Origin: Sipunculus nudus
Taxonomy: Eukaryota; Annelida; Sipuncula; Golfingiida; Sipunculidae
NCBI GenBank assembly: GCA_026874595.1
Contig: CM049310.1
Span: 40,801,558-40,865,557, forward strand
DNA length: 64,000 nt
Direction of reading: 5' to 3'
This document shows, piece after piece, positions 1 to 12,685 of this stretch; positions within the stretch are counted from its first letter, which is position 1, and each line of letters starts with the position of its first letter. The notes beneath the pieces were generated by a model. It was given only the letters and a program-made list of their open reading frames with translations. It ran no database searches and was not told where the DNA came from. The translations under genes and the position numbers were made by a program.

Positions 1-1340
1 TCCTAGTAAAGGTCATGACCCTTATAGGCTTCGTCCTCTCACCCAAATCTATGCACATGTCAAGGTTGGTAAAGATCAGTGAAATATTTATTAAATTCTT
101 GTGTCCAAAACAAATCCCCTCAGTGGCAGCAGCGCAACCGTGCATAAACCATAGTATCCCAACTTTGTCTAGGGATCTATTGTCTGAGGATACCAAGGCA
201 CCTGCAGTGCCAAAAAATGTCTAGTTTACTCACATTACACAACATTATATTCCTTTATCATAGCCCAACATGTCCATGATATTCATAAGCTTTATCCACT
301 CAGTGTAGATACCAACAGTGACGGTTATTGTTGTTTGAGCAAAACATAACTTTGTGTAATAGAGAATTCATACCTATTTTGGTGTTTAATAAAATATTAA
401 TATATGCCCCATCGTGAAAATGAAACCCTGTGAAACTATGAAAAATTGCTGGAGCGTGAAAATTGAGCCCTGTAAATATAGAGTCTACCAGAGTATCACA
501 ATGGTGATACATTTATAGTGCAGTCACGATCAGCTGAGCACCGTGACCCATGAGTCCCTTGATAATATTATGCTTATAACTTGCACAAATATTTAAAACT
601 TAATCTCACACATAGTTGCACACTCTCTCAAACAGAAACAAACAGGCTTAAATCACCCTTTATACACATTTGTTATCATAAATTATTATAAAAAAATGTG
701 TAAGTTGACGTTATCTCCTGCCCAAAAAATCACCACAGCATATAAAAAAAACACAATTGTATCTCACTAAAATCTAATAGAAACTATATGCATCTCATAA
801 ATAATCAGTGCATGGCCCTCAGTTAAATATAGGGAAATCAGTAAACAATAAACTACTGAGATGTATGGACTTTTAGCGATGAGGGGCCTGGCGGCCGAAA
901 TGGTGATCTCCAGTTCACATTGTTGCCGACCAGGTTGACTTAACAGCATCAGTATGCGGTCTGTGGCTCACTTAAGCTGGTGGCAAAAATGGCCAGCCTC
1001 TGGATGCTGGCTGCTGACAGAAATATATGATCATATTCTCAACCAATCAGGAAAGATAATGGTGATAGAATGTTTTGTGAGGTCAGTCTGTCAGGGATCA
1101 GAAAAGCCTTGGGGTTGTGGGACTGCTGCGTTTGCAGTTCAGATCCAGCATGCAGTATGCATACTTCGCTGTATGTTCATCTTGGAATAAATCAATATCA
1201 TCAACTTGGTCTGCTTTAAATACATAGCATCATGCGTGCCTTTAAAAAGTTTGTGTTTGACATTCTGTCATGATGTATCGGTGGACAGGTGAATGCATGT
1301 TATAGCCCTGCTGATTTTGTTTGTACAAAATACATGCACA
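1..1340. other. Non-coding stretch, nothing recognised
   Basis: AT-rich DNA with only short, unconvincing open frames and no splice-bounded exon that I can defend. It ends at the start of the 50-bp minisatellite. Confidence 0.5.
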
Positions 1341-1940
1341 AGAATGTCAAGTGGATGCAGTGGAGGTGCACATGTACTCTAATTAGCACAAGCATGTAGA
1401 ATGGATGCAGTGGAGGTACACATGTACTCTAACTAGCGCAAGAATGTAGAGTGGATGCAGTGGAGGAGCACATGTACTCTTATTAGCACAAGAATGTAGA
1501 GTGGATGAAGTGGAGGTGCACATGTACTCTAATTAGCGCTAGAATGTAGAGTTTATGAAGTGGAGGTGCATATGTACTCTATTTAGCACAAGAATGTAGA
1601 GTGGATGAAGTGGAGGTGCACATGTACTCTAGTTAGCACAAGAATGTAGAATGGATGCAGTGGAGGTACACATGTACTCTAGTTAGCACAAGAATGTTGA
1701 GTGGATGCAGTGGAGGTGCACATGTACTCATATTAGCACAAGAATGTAGAGTGGATGCAGTGGAGGTGCACATGTACTATAATTAGCACAAGAATGTAGA
1801 GTGGATGCAGTGGAGGTGCACATGTACTCTAATTAGCACAAGAATGTAGAGTGGATGAAGTGGAGGTGCACATGTACTCTAATTAGCGCAAGAATGTAGA
1901 GTGGATGGAGTGGAGGTGCATGTGTACTCTAATTAGCAGT
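1341..1940. repeat. Minisatellite, 12 copies of a 50-bp unit
   Basis: The unit begins AGAATGTAGAGTGGATGCAG and ends with a TTAGCACA-like stretch. Twelve copies follow at exactly 50-bp spacing, with starts at 1341, 1391, 1441 and so on to 1891. Copies differ only by substitutions (for example gtggatgcag versus gtggatgaag, agcaca versus agcgca); I see no insertions or deletions. The unit length is not a multiple of three and no frame stays open, so it is non-coding. Confidence 0.95.
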
Positions 1941-2574
1941 AAAACCCTCAGTACAACCCTGCTATGGTACATCCATTTAAATACATTATGATCAGTTCAT
2001 CTGAATGCTGAGAAATACATGGTTATATGCAGTGGCATGGTTCTTTTAGCACTCTGGTATATCATAACAAGCCCTTGGAATCCAACATCTGTGTGTATAA
2101 CAACAAATTAAGTTGGGCAAAGCCATATATGGCTGTCATTAACAGCTGTACATGTTCTTGATCAGGCAGGAAGAAATGTGTCATTCATAGTGAACAACAG
2201 TACATAATATTACGGTTTTTACCAGTAATTTGCCTTGGCTCTCATAGAGGTAAATATATGCGTCCTAGTGTTGTCAGTGGTTAGGTAGAGCTATTACCAG
2301 CTGTGGATGTGGTACAGTTACACTTTAATTTCCAGTTTATTTGAATATTTTTCCTGCAAGTGAACACTAGCTGAAATGATTTTGAAACTGGGACTTTGAA
2401 TAACAAGGTGTGTATTAATTTGTTTATTTTGGTTCAGTGAATAAACTCACTCTAAGTTTTTATAAATGGACACAGCCTTACACATCAGCCTGCGATAGCC
2501 TCGTGTCTCTCCAGCCATTGTACTTGTATGTATCATACAGGAAAGCTCTGATTTTTATCTTTTATTTGCATCAG
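1941..2574. other. Non-coding stretch
   Basis: No recognisable gene or repeat. It ends in a pyrimidine-rich stretch and CAG that would act as acceptor for the candidate exon at 2575. Confidence 0.4.
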
Positions 2575-2648
2575 GATGCTGAGATAACTCCACCAGGAAC
2601 AAGCCATAGCCATGAAGCAGGGGAAGCTCAGATTCTTTTTGCAGAAAC
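2575..2648 (+). CDS. Candidate isolated internal exon, unknown gene
   Basis: A 74-nt open stretch is preceded by a pyrimidine-rich tract ending GCATCAG and followed by a good donor, GTGAGTAA. Read from its first base it encodes about 24 residues (starting DAEITPPGTSHSHEAGEA) and ends in phase 2. I do not recognise the peptide, and no partner exon of matching phase was found nearby. It could be a real internal exon of a gene with long introns, or a chance open stretch between good-looking splice signals. Confidence is low. Confidence 0.25.
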
Positions 2649-3589
2649 GTGAGTAAATGAATAAATTATGTTGATTGACATATTTGCATCACTGATATTT
2701 TATAAAGACCCATTTCTGCTGTGTATACTCAATATATTGGTAAGCATAACAGTGTCAATCTTTCACAGTTGAAATGGATTGCTTGAGATGGATGCACATT
2801 CTAGTCATTCCCAGCTATAGAGCTGTGTCTTTATCAGTCATGTGTGTCTGGCTGTTAGCATGGCACAAATCATAACCATTTCACCTGGAAATCCTTACTT
2901 CATACCCAGGCATTTCTTGGTGAGACCACCATGTGAACACAATATCAAATCTTAATTCTGCGAACTACACAGCAGTAAAAATTATTATGAGCATTTTGAA
3001 AGTCACACTCATCAGTGTGACTATCAAGGCAGTTTTAAAGGCAAACATTTACAATAAGCCTCGAAAGTAAAATAATAATAATAATAATAATTATAATAAT
3101 TATAATTATTATAACATCATTTTATTGTATCCTCAGACAAAGTGAGGGGATTACTACATTAATGTCATGAATGTCCCGCCCCTGTGGCAGATAAATCTTT
3201 TCTGCACGATAACTCAAAATATATTATTCAACGGAATCTCTATACCAAACTTGAAACGTGAATAGATATTGGTAAGAGGACGAAGCCTTTATAAAATGGG
3301 TTAATTACCTTAATTAAGAGAGTACCTTGACCTTGAATTAGTCAACTTTTGGGGAAAATCACATAAATTTTAATATCTCAAAAATTCTTGCATCGATTGA
3401 TCAAAAATCAAGTTGACCAAAGATCTCGAGCTTGAATATTTCCATACTTGGTGAAAAACAAACATACACTTTTTTACTCAGATGGATAGGTGTATCTTCA
3501 CTAAAAATCCAAATGAAAGATGTCAGATGATAAGTTGTCGCAAGAGTTTGAAAACCTTAGACCTTTACCTTGCACTATATTATATTACT
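2649..3589. other. Non-coding stretch with (AAT)n tract
   Basis: Contains an imperfect AAT/ATT trinucleotide tract at about 3071-3112. The part after about 3200 resembles degenerate repeat DNA. No gene is supported. Confidence 0.45.
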
Positions 3590-5034
3590 GTATCCGCCAA
3601 AACGAAGTTTTGCGGATACTATGTTTTTGACCGGGTTCCGCCTCTGCTGTCGCCGCTGCCGCCGTGTTCGTTTCCGGAGAACTCCTCTGAGACTACTGGA
3701 CAGATTTTTCTGAAACTTACACAAATTATCAGGTCACATGTGAACTGGTGCCTAACCAGGTGACCTTGACCTCTGACCTTTGCTCTCTGCCCAGCGTCCG
3801 TTTGTGCGTCTTTTTCCACACATAAACCCACATATCTCAGGAACCGTTTGACCAATCGGGAAAATTTTTTTACACAAATGTAGCCCTGGGATAGCTTAAT
3901 AACATACACAAAAAAGGTGGCGCCACCTGCAACCATGTTTGCACAGTGTCCATCTGTTCATCTGCCTTGGGTTAAAATCACTCATATCTCTGCAGTCGTT
4001 TGACTAATTCACCTAAAATTCGGCATGCGTATACATCCTAGATAGCTTTCTTGATTTTGTGACAGGTGGCGCCACCTACATTCACGTTAATGCTGCAGAC
4101 ATCCAAGCTCATATCTCGGGAACCGTTTGACCGATCAGGAAAAATTTTTTTTCACAAATGTAGCCCTTTGGTAGCTTTATAACATACACAAAAATGGTGG
4201 CGCCACCTGCAGCCATTTTTGCACAGCATCCATCTGTTTGTCTGCCTTGGGTTAAAATCACTCATATCTCTGCAGTGGTTGGACTAATTCACCTGAAATT
4301 CGGCATGCGTATACATCCTAGATCGCTTTTTGGATTTTATGACAGGTGGCGCCACCTACCTTCACGTTAACACTGCAGACATCCAAGCTCATATCTCGGG
4401 AACCGTTTGACCGATCAGGAAAAAATTTTTTTACACAAATGTAGTCCTTGGATAGCTTTATAACATACACAAAAATGGTGGCGCCACCTGCAGCCAATCT
4501 CGCACAGCGTCCATCTGTTTGTCTGCCTTGGGTTAAAATCACTCATATCTCTGCAGTGGTTTGACCAAATTACCTGAAATTCGACATGCATATACATCCC
4601 GTATAGCTTTCTTGATTTTAAGAAAGGTGGCACTACCTACATTCACATTCACATTGCAGACATTAATGCTTATATCTCCGGACTCGTTTGACCAATCAGG
4701 AAAAAAGATTTTACACAAATGTAGCCCTTGGATATCTTTATTACAAACACAAAAATGGTGGTGCCACCTGCAGCCATTTTTGCACAGCATCCATCTGTTT
4801 GTCTGCTGTGGATAAAATCACTCATATCTCTGCAGTGGTTTGACTTTTCCACATGAGATTTTGCATGTGTATACATCTTGGATAGTTTCTCGTTCAAATA
4901 ACAGGTGGCGCCACCTACAATCATGTTTATGTGATGTGTATTTCCCCTTGTCACTCAAGCCATGCCTCACTTAACCCGTCCTTCTCTGATTTTGGCAGAT
5001 ACACGTAGTCGCTTATCGACTACCCGTATTCTAG
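3590..5034 (+). mobile_element. Helentron/pearl-like non-autonomous element, copy A
   Basis: The 5' end is GTATCCGCCAAAAC followed by GAA and GTTTTGCGGATAC, a hairpin with one bulged C. Near the 3' end TTTTGGCAGATAC is an inverted match to the start (sub-terminal inverted repeat). It is followed by a second hairpin, GTAGTCG...CGACTAC, and then CCGTATTCTAG. The core is about 3.5 tandem units of about 280 bp, each made of two related halves of about 140 bp that carry the palindrome GGTGGCGCCACC or a degraded form. Sub-terminal inverted repeats, a tandem core and a 3' hairpin before CTAG match the architecture known for Helentron-derived elements (DINE-1, bivalve pearl). It has no coding capacity; short frames inside are incidental. 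Confidence 0.75.
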
Positions 5035-5499
5035 TTGTATATAGGATTATTGTGAACCTCATAAGGTTTGAAGTACCCTATCTTTTTTCTTCAAATGTGA
5101 CACATAGATAATATCCACCAAGATCTCAAATATGTTTGAAGACTGGTGATCTTGAGTTTGGTCTTCAAGGTCAAATTTCGAAAATATGGGATTTTTATTT
5201 CCCAAAACTATTGAGTATTTTGAACCTTGGTTTTCAAAATCAAACCAGAAAGAATTCGAATTAACATGGGACTTTTGTGAACCCAGTAACTTCTTAATAA
5301 CTGTCTTTTCTTTAAATTTGATACATGAATTGTCTCCACCAATATTCTGACAAGTTCAAACATTTCTGGTGCCTTGGCCTTGTCAAGTGTCAGCAGTGCT
5401 TCTGAAGAAGGCGACCTATTTTACGAAAGGGAATGCCTCAACTGTCTGGGTATATTATGGTATCTCAAGTGCCAAGATATTTCTATTTATTATTATTAT
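5035..5499. other. Non-coding spacer between repeat copies
   Basis: AT-rich sequence with phrases such as ctcaaatatgtttgaagactggtgatcttgag that resemble degenerate repeat DNA. No gene seen. Confidence 0.4.
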
Positions 5500-6421
5500 T
5501 AAAAATTATTATAAAAATGATTGAGCAAATTTTAGAAACGGAGACTAATTTAAAGATGCACACACTAGAGTGCTGAAAAGCCTTTTCATTTTGTTGTCGA
5601 AAATTCTTTGGGTGCAGTTTAAATTGGGGTGTCTTTGTGATAACAGTCCATTTCTCAGGAGTGGTTCAATGTATTGAGCATGTCTCTAGATCTTGGATAC
5701 CTTCATGTCATACTAAAGACTGGCGGTGCCATCTGCACCTATTTTTGTGTGGCATCCATCCGTGCCTTTGCTTTTGGTGAAAAATGCTCATATCTCAGGA
5801 GTTGTTTAATTTATAGGTCTGAAATTTGGCATTTACATCCATCTCGGAGAGTTTTCTCATAGACCAGACAGGTTGCACCATCTGTTTTTAATAGAATACA
5901 TTGATGCCCTTTCCTCAGGAGTGGTTTGCTGTGTTGGCCTGAAATTGTGCATGTCCATAGATCTCGGATACCTCCATCTCCTTTTCAGGACTGGTGATGT
6001 CATCTGCCATTGTTTCTGTGCAATGTCCATCTGTCTGTTTACTTTGGGCAAAAGCCCTCATATCTCAGGAGTAGATGGTTGTATCAGCATGACATTTTGC
6101 ATGTTTATTATTCTTGGTTAGCTTTGTTGTAGACCAGACAGATAGCACCACCTGTTGTTCTGTTTTTATAGAATACATTGATGAACTATGTGTCAGTAGT
6201 GGATTGGTTTCTTAGCCTGAAAGTTTGCATGGTGTATCCATCAATGGACCTGTTTTGGTGAAAATTGCACATATATGAGGAGTATGAGGACTTTAATTTG
6301 CATCAATGATGCCACAAATTTGGAGTCATGTCATGTCAGGAACATTCAGTGCCATACTTTACCCATGCCTCTGTGAATTGGCAGATACACATAGTTGCTT
6401 GTAGACTGCCTGTATTCTTGT
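5500..6421 (+). mobile_element. Degenerate copy of the same Helentron-like family
   Basis: Contains several diverged core blocks (ctcatatctcaggag, gcaccacctgtt) and ends with TTGGCAGATACACATAGTTG, then a hairpin-like stretch and CTGTATTCTTG. That matches the 3' end of copy A with mutations. The left boundary is not clear. This looks like an older insertion than its neighbours. Confidence 0.5.
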
Positions 6422-6564
6422 AATAACTGGAAGTCTTATGTGTTCACCAAGATGACTCAATTATGTTTTATATAACAACCAAGGTTGTATTAATGAACAA
6501 ACTTATATGTCTCGCGTCGTACACAGAAGTCAAATCTTTCACATATATACTTTAAGGCCATTTT

Positions 6565-7749
6565 TGTATCAGTCAAAATGAAGTTTTGCAGATACTATGT
6601 TTTTGACCAGGTCCGCCGACGGCGCTGCCGTAGCATTCATTTCCGGAGAACTCCTCTGAGACTACTGGACGGATTTTTCCGAAACTTGCAACAATTATTA
6701 GTCACATGCGAACTGGTGCCTAACCAATTGGCCTTGACCTCTGACCTTTCCTCTCTGCCAAGCGTCCTTGTGTGCATCTGTTTCCACACATAAACCCACA
6801 TATCACAGGAACAGTTTGACCAATCAGGAAAAAAATTTTGTACAAATGTAGCCCTTGAAAAGCTTTATTACGTACACAAAAATGGTGCGCCACCTGCAGC
6901 CATTTTTGCACAGCGTCCATCTGTTTGTCTGGCTAAGGTTAAAATCACTCATATCCCTGCAGTGGTTTAACCAAATTACCTGTAATTCGGCATGCGTATA
7001 CATCCTGGATAGCTTTCTTGATTTTATGACAAGTGGCACCACCTACATTCACATTCACGCTGTAGACATCCATGCTTATATCTGTGGACTCTTTCGACCT
7101 AACAGGAAAAAAGATTTTACACAAATGTAGCCTTCGGATAGCTTTATAACATAAACAAAATGGTTGCGCCACCTGCAGCCATTTTTGCACAGCGTCCATC
7201 TGTTTGTCTGCCTTGGGATAAAATCACTCATATCTCTGCAGTGGGTTAACCAAATTAGCTGTAATTCGGCATGCGGACACATCCTGGATAGCTTTCTTGA
7301 TTTTATGACAGGTGGCGCCAGCTTCATTCACGTTCACGCTGCAGACATTAATGCTAATATCTCTGGACTTGTTTGACCAATCAGGAAAAAAAAAATTCAC
7401 AAATGTAGCCCTTGGATACCTTTATAACATACACAAGAATGGTGGCACCACCTGCAGCCATTTTTGCACAGCGTTCATCTGTTTGTCTGCTGTGGGATAA
7501 AATTACTCGCACTCGGCAGTGGTTTGAATTTTCTACCTGAAATTTTGCATGTGTATACATCTTGGATAGTTTCTCGTTCAAATAACAGGTGGCGCCACCT
7601 ACAATCATGTTTACGTGGCAGACATCTATTTTAATATGTAATACATGTAACTCTATTTCCCCTTGCCACTCAATCCATGCCTCACTTCACCCATCCTACT
7701 CTGATTTTGGTGGATACATGTAGTCGCTTGTCAACTACCCGTATTCTAG
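6565..7749 (+). mobile_element. Helentron/pearl-like element, copy B
   Basis: Starts with a mutated terminus, GTATCAGTCAAAATGAAG then TTTTGCAGATAC. It ends with TTTTGGTGGATAC, the GTAGTCG/CAACTAC hairpin (one mismatch) and GTATTCTAG. The core has fewer 280-bp units than copy A. Same strand orientation as copy A; the 5' end is preceded by T and the 3' end is followed by T. Confidence 0.75.
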
Positions 7750-10690
7750 TTTTATTTATTTTTTCTTGAACGGAGCTGAAAAACTTTAGGGCAGGAGGGG
7801 GGAAAAATAAAAATAAATATTGAAAAAATGTATTACTGTTAACTAATTTTGTTACCTAGTCATGTCATTAAAATGCTACTGACCATTGTAAACTAAAATA
7901 AATAAAATAAGAGACTTTTTTAACTATTTGATAAACTGTTATAATAACGCCAATTTGATACACAAAGTTACCATATTCTACATAATGGTGGTGGTTTTAT
8001 AATCTCAAATCCAGTTGTATGTTCTTTCAAGTATTTATTTTATGCAAGATTTCACTTAATTGTCAATTGAGCATGGTAAAAACAAATCTTATTTAAGTCT
8101 TTGGCATCAGTTTTAAATATTAAACATAAACATAAAATATTTTAACAGAAAGATTTATTAACACATCTTTAATTCAGAAGGAGAAACCTTTCTACATGCA
8201 CATGAATAAATTCCCCTCATTTTTAAATGAAAATATTATGATCATAACAGTCAACTTACCAATCAAAAGCCTTGTCAAAAAGTAGGACATTAAGGATATC
8301 CATGAAAATTTTACAATCTAAAATACTTTTAAACACCGTTCTATTTTTAAGTTAAAATGTTGTTATAATTTTAAATAATGGTGCTTGGCATTAATTTTTT
8401 TCAGCCCAGCGTTACACATTCAGAGGAACTTAACAGAGAGGTTATACAGATAAAATGAAAAAAAAATGAATGCCAAGATATTATTCCAGGAATATGTCAT
8501 AAAATATCACTGTAAAGTTGTCTCTGTTAATTTTTTGAACAGGTAAAATAATGGCAACCACATTTTAAAATGAAAATACTAAATCTACATTATTTAATGT
8601 CTGAATACCTTAAGAGTAAATAATAAGAACCATGAAAATAAAATTTTACCGTGAAAACCTATGTTTCGCTTTCATAAGGATAACCCCACAACCATTTCCC
8701 CAATAAATTACTTGATAAAAAAGAAAAATCATCATGGTTTCTTGTCAAGTACCCTGTTAACAATTGCTAGATATAATACTTTCCCATTTGTTACACAACT
8801 TTGAACCAAAATTGTATTGAAATCAAAGAGAAAACTGTCTGTTAAATGTAAGATTAATTATTTATTTCGACAATAAGACTTTCACCCTTCATTGGAAAAT
8901 AAAAAAAACTGCATGTTTGATGAAATGCAAACAACCGTATATTCCCTATCTTAATCCGCGGACTCAGAAAACTAGTGCTCGAAAACATTCAAATCCTCGC
9001 TGAACTCGCACTGCGACTTTAGTTAGACGATTCTCTTGATGTTATCATCGTGGTAATGACGTATGTGGGCGATAACGGGAAGCTGAAGGTCATTCTCGAG
9101 AGGAAATAGACGGAATTGCCGACTCCAGTGAACTTTATTCTTTATCTGATATATTAAAGGAACTAAAGAAATCTGTCATGTGTATAACTTAATAATCATA
9201 TTTGATGAACTCTGATGATAAAATCTGAGAGCCCAATTCTTGACTAGTCAATATGCCGGCTTGAATGACCAACTGCAACCACGGTGCCGTGCAAGGTCCG
9301 TTACCTGACGAAGTATGTCCCCGTGGCATTTAGATAAGTATGCGGATGTATCACTCAATAAATTATGTAAATCCCTTTCTGTTTGTTATTTCTTGTCATT
9401 GTTATGTTCGCCCTTAAGTAATATTAATAAAACCAAAACCTCAACATGATAAAAATTGGAGTGAAGCCTGTTGTATCAACCACGAAAATGACCTGTGGGT
9501 GTGGATAATTGGAACTTGAATTTGAAATGAAAAATGAACATTGAGCCACGACTCCGGCACATATTTTTTCTATAAGGATACACAAATCTTATTGGATCAT
9601 ATTTTTTTCAAATGGCAACGATCTCCGGGACAACGGTCTCAAAAACTACTTCCAATTTACCCGCGAAACCACGTGCTTGGTGAGAACAAAGCGCTAGAAA
9701 ATATATTAAAAATGTTCCCCTGGGGAAATGAGTGGTTCCTTCCTCTCTAAATGACGATTTCATTACAAGAGCCCGTGTCTGACGGCCGTAGCCTCGAATT
9801 CACTATCAACAATACTGAGTTTTGCTGCAGTCTTGCAGCGCTGACATATATAGTAAACAATACAAGCGCTGCAGCCTCTGGCGGGGAGAGTCTATACGAT
9901 CTAAGTTTGTACGGATCCGTACAGACCCTCAGACACGTATATGCCTTGTGAAGCGTGAGGACACCAAACAAACCCCACATATTATAATTGTTACAGATGC
10001 TTAGACTCCGTGGGGACGGAAACTTTTGCTGGATGTTCAGCATTAATAAAGTATGGGCACTTACTCTGGATGATGTCAGATATTGCATCGTCTCCGTCTG
10101 GCCGATGGCGCTTTCTGGTAGGAACAACCAATAGGAATTTAGCATCATCGACAACAAGCGATGTATGATGGGAAGGATGAATATGAAAATATGGTCTATC
10201 CTAGTGCACGGCACTGGCATTCCTGGGAAAAGCCCCCCTGAAATCATCTTTTGCGTAGATTGCCCACCTAATTTGCATGGGATTCCTTTTCCGGCGTTGT
10301 CAAGTTAGCCTGCCACATCTGAACCCCGGCAGTTCAAAGGATAAGAAAACATTTACAGGCGCACATAAAGGTGATATATCGTTTTTTTTTATACATAAAA
10401 AGTTTATTTCTATATATAAATACAAGATTGTTTCTCTATCGCACAACAAGCAGTGGTAATTCATGTTACTGGTCCTTCCATGAACGGCAGGGTGAACTCT
10501 CACCGCCAGATGGTCGGACTCCATATCACAGATAAATGGAGTTCGTACGTGGCGGACTATACTGAGTTGAGATCGTACGAAATCGCCCTGACAGTTTGCA
10601 TTTCCCGTCGTGGCTTATTGTCTACAAACATATATGCAAGGAGGCGGCAATATTGGTAGGAGTGCCGTTCAATGTCTAAGGTTATGCAAA
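7750..10690. other. Intergenic, AT-rich then more GC-balanced
   Basis: 7.75-8.9 kb is very AT-rich with no gene signal. 8.9-10.7 kb is more GC-balanced and could hold promoter or 5' untranslated sequence for the glycosyltransferase downstream, but I cannot place a transcription start. Open frames at 9747-10247 on the minus strand show no family features. Confidence 0.4.
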
Positions 10691-10699
10691 TGAGTTGAC

Positions 10700-10804
10700 A
10701 TGAACCCTAGGGGTAAAACGGAGTGCCAGCGTGTGTCTGTCTCGGAGACTATACTAAATCTTGTCGGTCCATCCAAGGCATGTCGCGTCGTTGTGGTTAC
10801 CGGG
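10700..10804 (+). other. Two candidate first coding exons for the 11.7-kb GT31 gene
   Basis: The exon at 11655 needs an upstream start ending in phase 1. Two short ATG stretches here fit. One runs 10700-10712 (MNPR plus one base) before GTAAAA. The other runs 10780-10804 (MSRRCGYR plus one base) before GTAACC. Either would give a short, basic cytoplasmic tail before the membrane anchor, as in the paralogue at 28.1 kb. Both donors are weak, so the choice is undecided and the true exon may lie elsewhere. Confidence 0.25.
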
Positions 10805-11654
10805 GTAACCAGGTCGGGTATTTTGTTACCTAAATTAGCGATAAGCGCAGTGGTCAAATCAAACAATTGTCGGTGTATTTCGCACAAAGTTTAAACGGAA
10901 TTGTGGCAGAAACACATGGGATAATATTGATATAAATAATATTTGGAAGACCGCTGTGTTGGCGTGACCGGCGGAAATAAAAAAATAAGTCGAAATTTCA
11001 TTTTTATTTTTATTTCATTTTTTCCATTTTTTAGGGATAGCGGTTTCGAGAAAACGAAAAATTAAAAAATAATGGCCTTAATTTCCTAAAGTTTCTGAGC
11101 CTTTTTAAAATAATGATTAACAACTACTGATCTAATAACAATGTGATAGACAAGCAAGCAGAAGGACTTTGTTCTGCTGTTCTGCCAGAAAATACCCAGA
11201 CAAAATACCCTGACACCCTGAATGATCTGCAACTCCTGCCCTGTTGCCATTTTTTTTCTCGATCCAAAAACTGGCAAATAAACGGGAGTAGACTATATAT
11301 ATAACATAAACTAGTTACATAGAGTGCCATAAGGAATTATCAGTGTCCACCTCAAGAGGTGTGTATGTAATATTAGTCAAACTCTCAACACGGACTTGAA
11401 TTTTTCCTAGCTGTACCTTTTGGCCATACCACACAATCATCAACAATAGTCTGGCATGCTTGACAGTGATTCAAATACAGCTAAGAACAATGCATGTCCC
11501 TGAATTGAAAGTTTTACTGACGTTATGGCATCTCCAGAGACAGGATGCAACATACATAATTTTAGTTTTGTATATGATTAACTTAATGCATCGATCTGAA
11601 TTTGCAATACTACACTTCTTTAATTGTGATAAATGCTTCTCTTTGTATTTTCAG

Positions 11655-12685
11655 GACCCATTCAGTATGGAGCTTTTGCAATATTTATAGTTTTTATGGT
11701 ACTGTGGACCAGGGAATGGAACTGCCTCGGAGGAAAATCAGTGAAATTTCCAATGCAGACTGTAGTGTGTCATTCAAAGTCATATATGCTGAAATATATA
11801 CCGGAATACCTGGCAGGATGTTCAGATGAATGTAATGCTTTCAGGCACACATACACAATAGAAAACCCTCATATCTGTTCAGCTAAGGATGTTCTCTTGT
11901 TGATTGGTGTACGTTCAGTACCCAAGGAAAGTGAGCAGCGAAATTTAATACGCAAAACCTGGGGTTCATACAAGACTATATTCGGCTCAGAACTGAGAGT
12001 TTTATTTCTCATGGGACAGGATAAGGATGAAAAACTACAGCATGAGCTAGTGAAAGAAAACAAACAGACCCAGGATATACTGCAAGCAGATTTTGTGGAT
12101 TCATACCATAATTTATCATTAAAAACCGTGATGGCTTATAAATGGGTCAGCGAGCGATGTGAGCGTTTGCTGTACTTTGCGATGGTTGACGCTGATATAT
12201 TTGTGGACACATTCAAATTGATAAGGTACCTTCAACAACCTGCTGTTTACACAAAACAAGCTTATGTACTGTGTAAAGCTGAATGCGGGGCACCTGCCAG
12301 AGAAGATGTTCGTGGCCATGCCAACGTAACAAAGGAACAATGGATGAGTGATATATATCCACCGTGGTGCTGGGGAGGAGCTTTCGTTTTGGCTGCACCA
12401 ATTGTTAAGCGTTTATATAAGGTTAGCCAGCACACTGCACGCTTTCCTATTGATGATGTTTGGGGTGGTGTTTTAGCAGTGTTGGATGGTAATATATGCT
12501 TTCCAGAATCAGATGAAGCTTTTGTGAGCCCGTGGCACCCTAATGATGAACTAATGAATTCAACAACCTATTTTCACCATCCAGTGATCTTTGCAGGAAT
12601 ACATGAAACAAAGGAGATAGTGGAAAATAAGATCAAATTCTGGTGGCAGAGAACAGCAGATTATCATCTTAATCTGAATGCATGA
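11655..12685 (+). CDS. Beta-1,3-galactosyltransferase-like (GT31), main exon
   Basis: Encodes about 342 residues of a type II Golgi glycosyltransferase of the GT31 family (beta-1,3-galactosyl- or N-acetylglucosaminyltransferases, which use a UDP-sugar). The exon starts in phase 1 after a TTTTCAG acceptor ending at 11654. It opens with a hydrophobic signal-anchor (AFAIFIVFMVLW), then a short stem. Family motifs follow in order: QRNLIRKTWG, VLFLMG, DFVDSYHNLSLKT, a DxD-type VDADIFVD (metal/UDP binding), YPPWCWGGAFVL and IDDVWGGVL. Two N-glycosylation sequons (NLS, NVT) are visible. The usual KxDDDxFV is VDADIFV and the usual EDV is DDV, so acceptor or donor use may differ from textbook B3GALTs. 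It ends in TGA. The first coding exon is upstream and uncertain. An ATG at 11633 lies inside the intron/acceptor and is probably not used. Its paralogue is at 28.1-30.4 kb. Confidence 0.9.

Noticed and set aside
3619-7608. Many short frames in the Helentron-like copies
   Set aside because: They recur only because the repeat core recurs, on both strands, with stops and frameshifts between copies.
9747-10247. 166-residue open frame, minus strand
   Set aside because: No domain, odd composition, no splice or promoter support; likely chance in a GC-balanced stretch.
11633-11654. ATG at 11633 as start of the first GT31 gene
   Set aside because: It overlaps the acceptor (TTTTCAG); the paralogue shows that the exon begins after this AG in phase 1.
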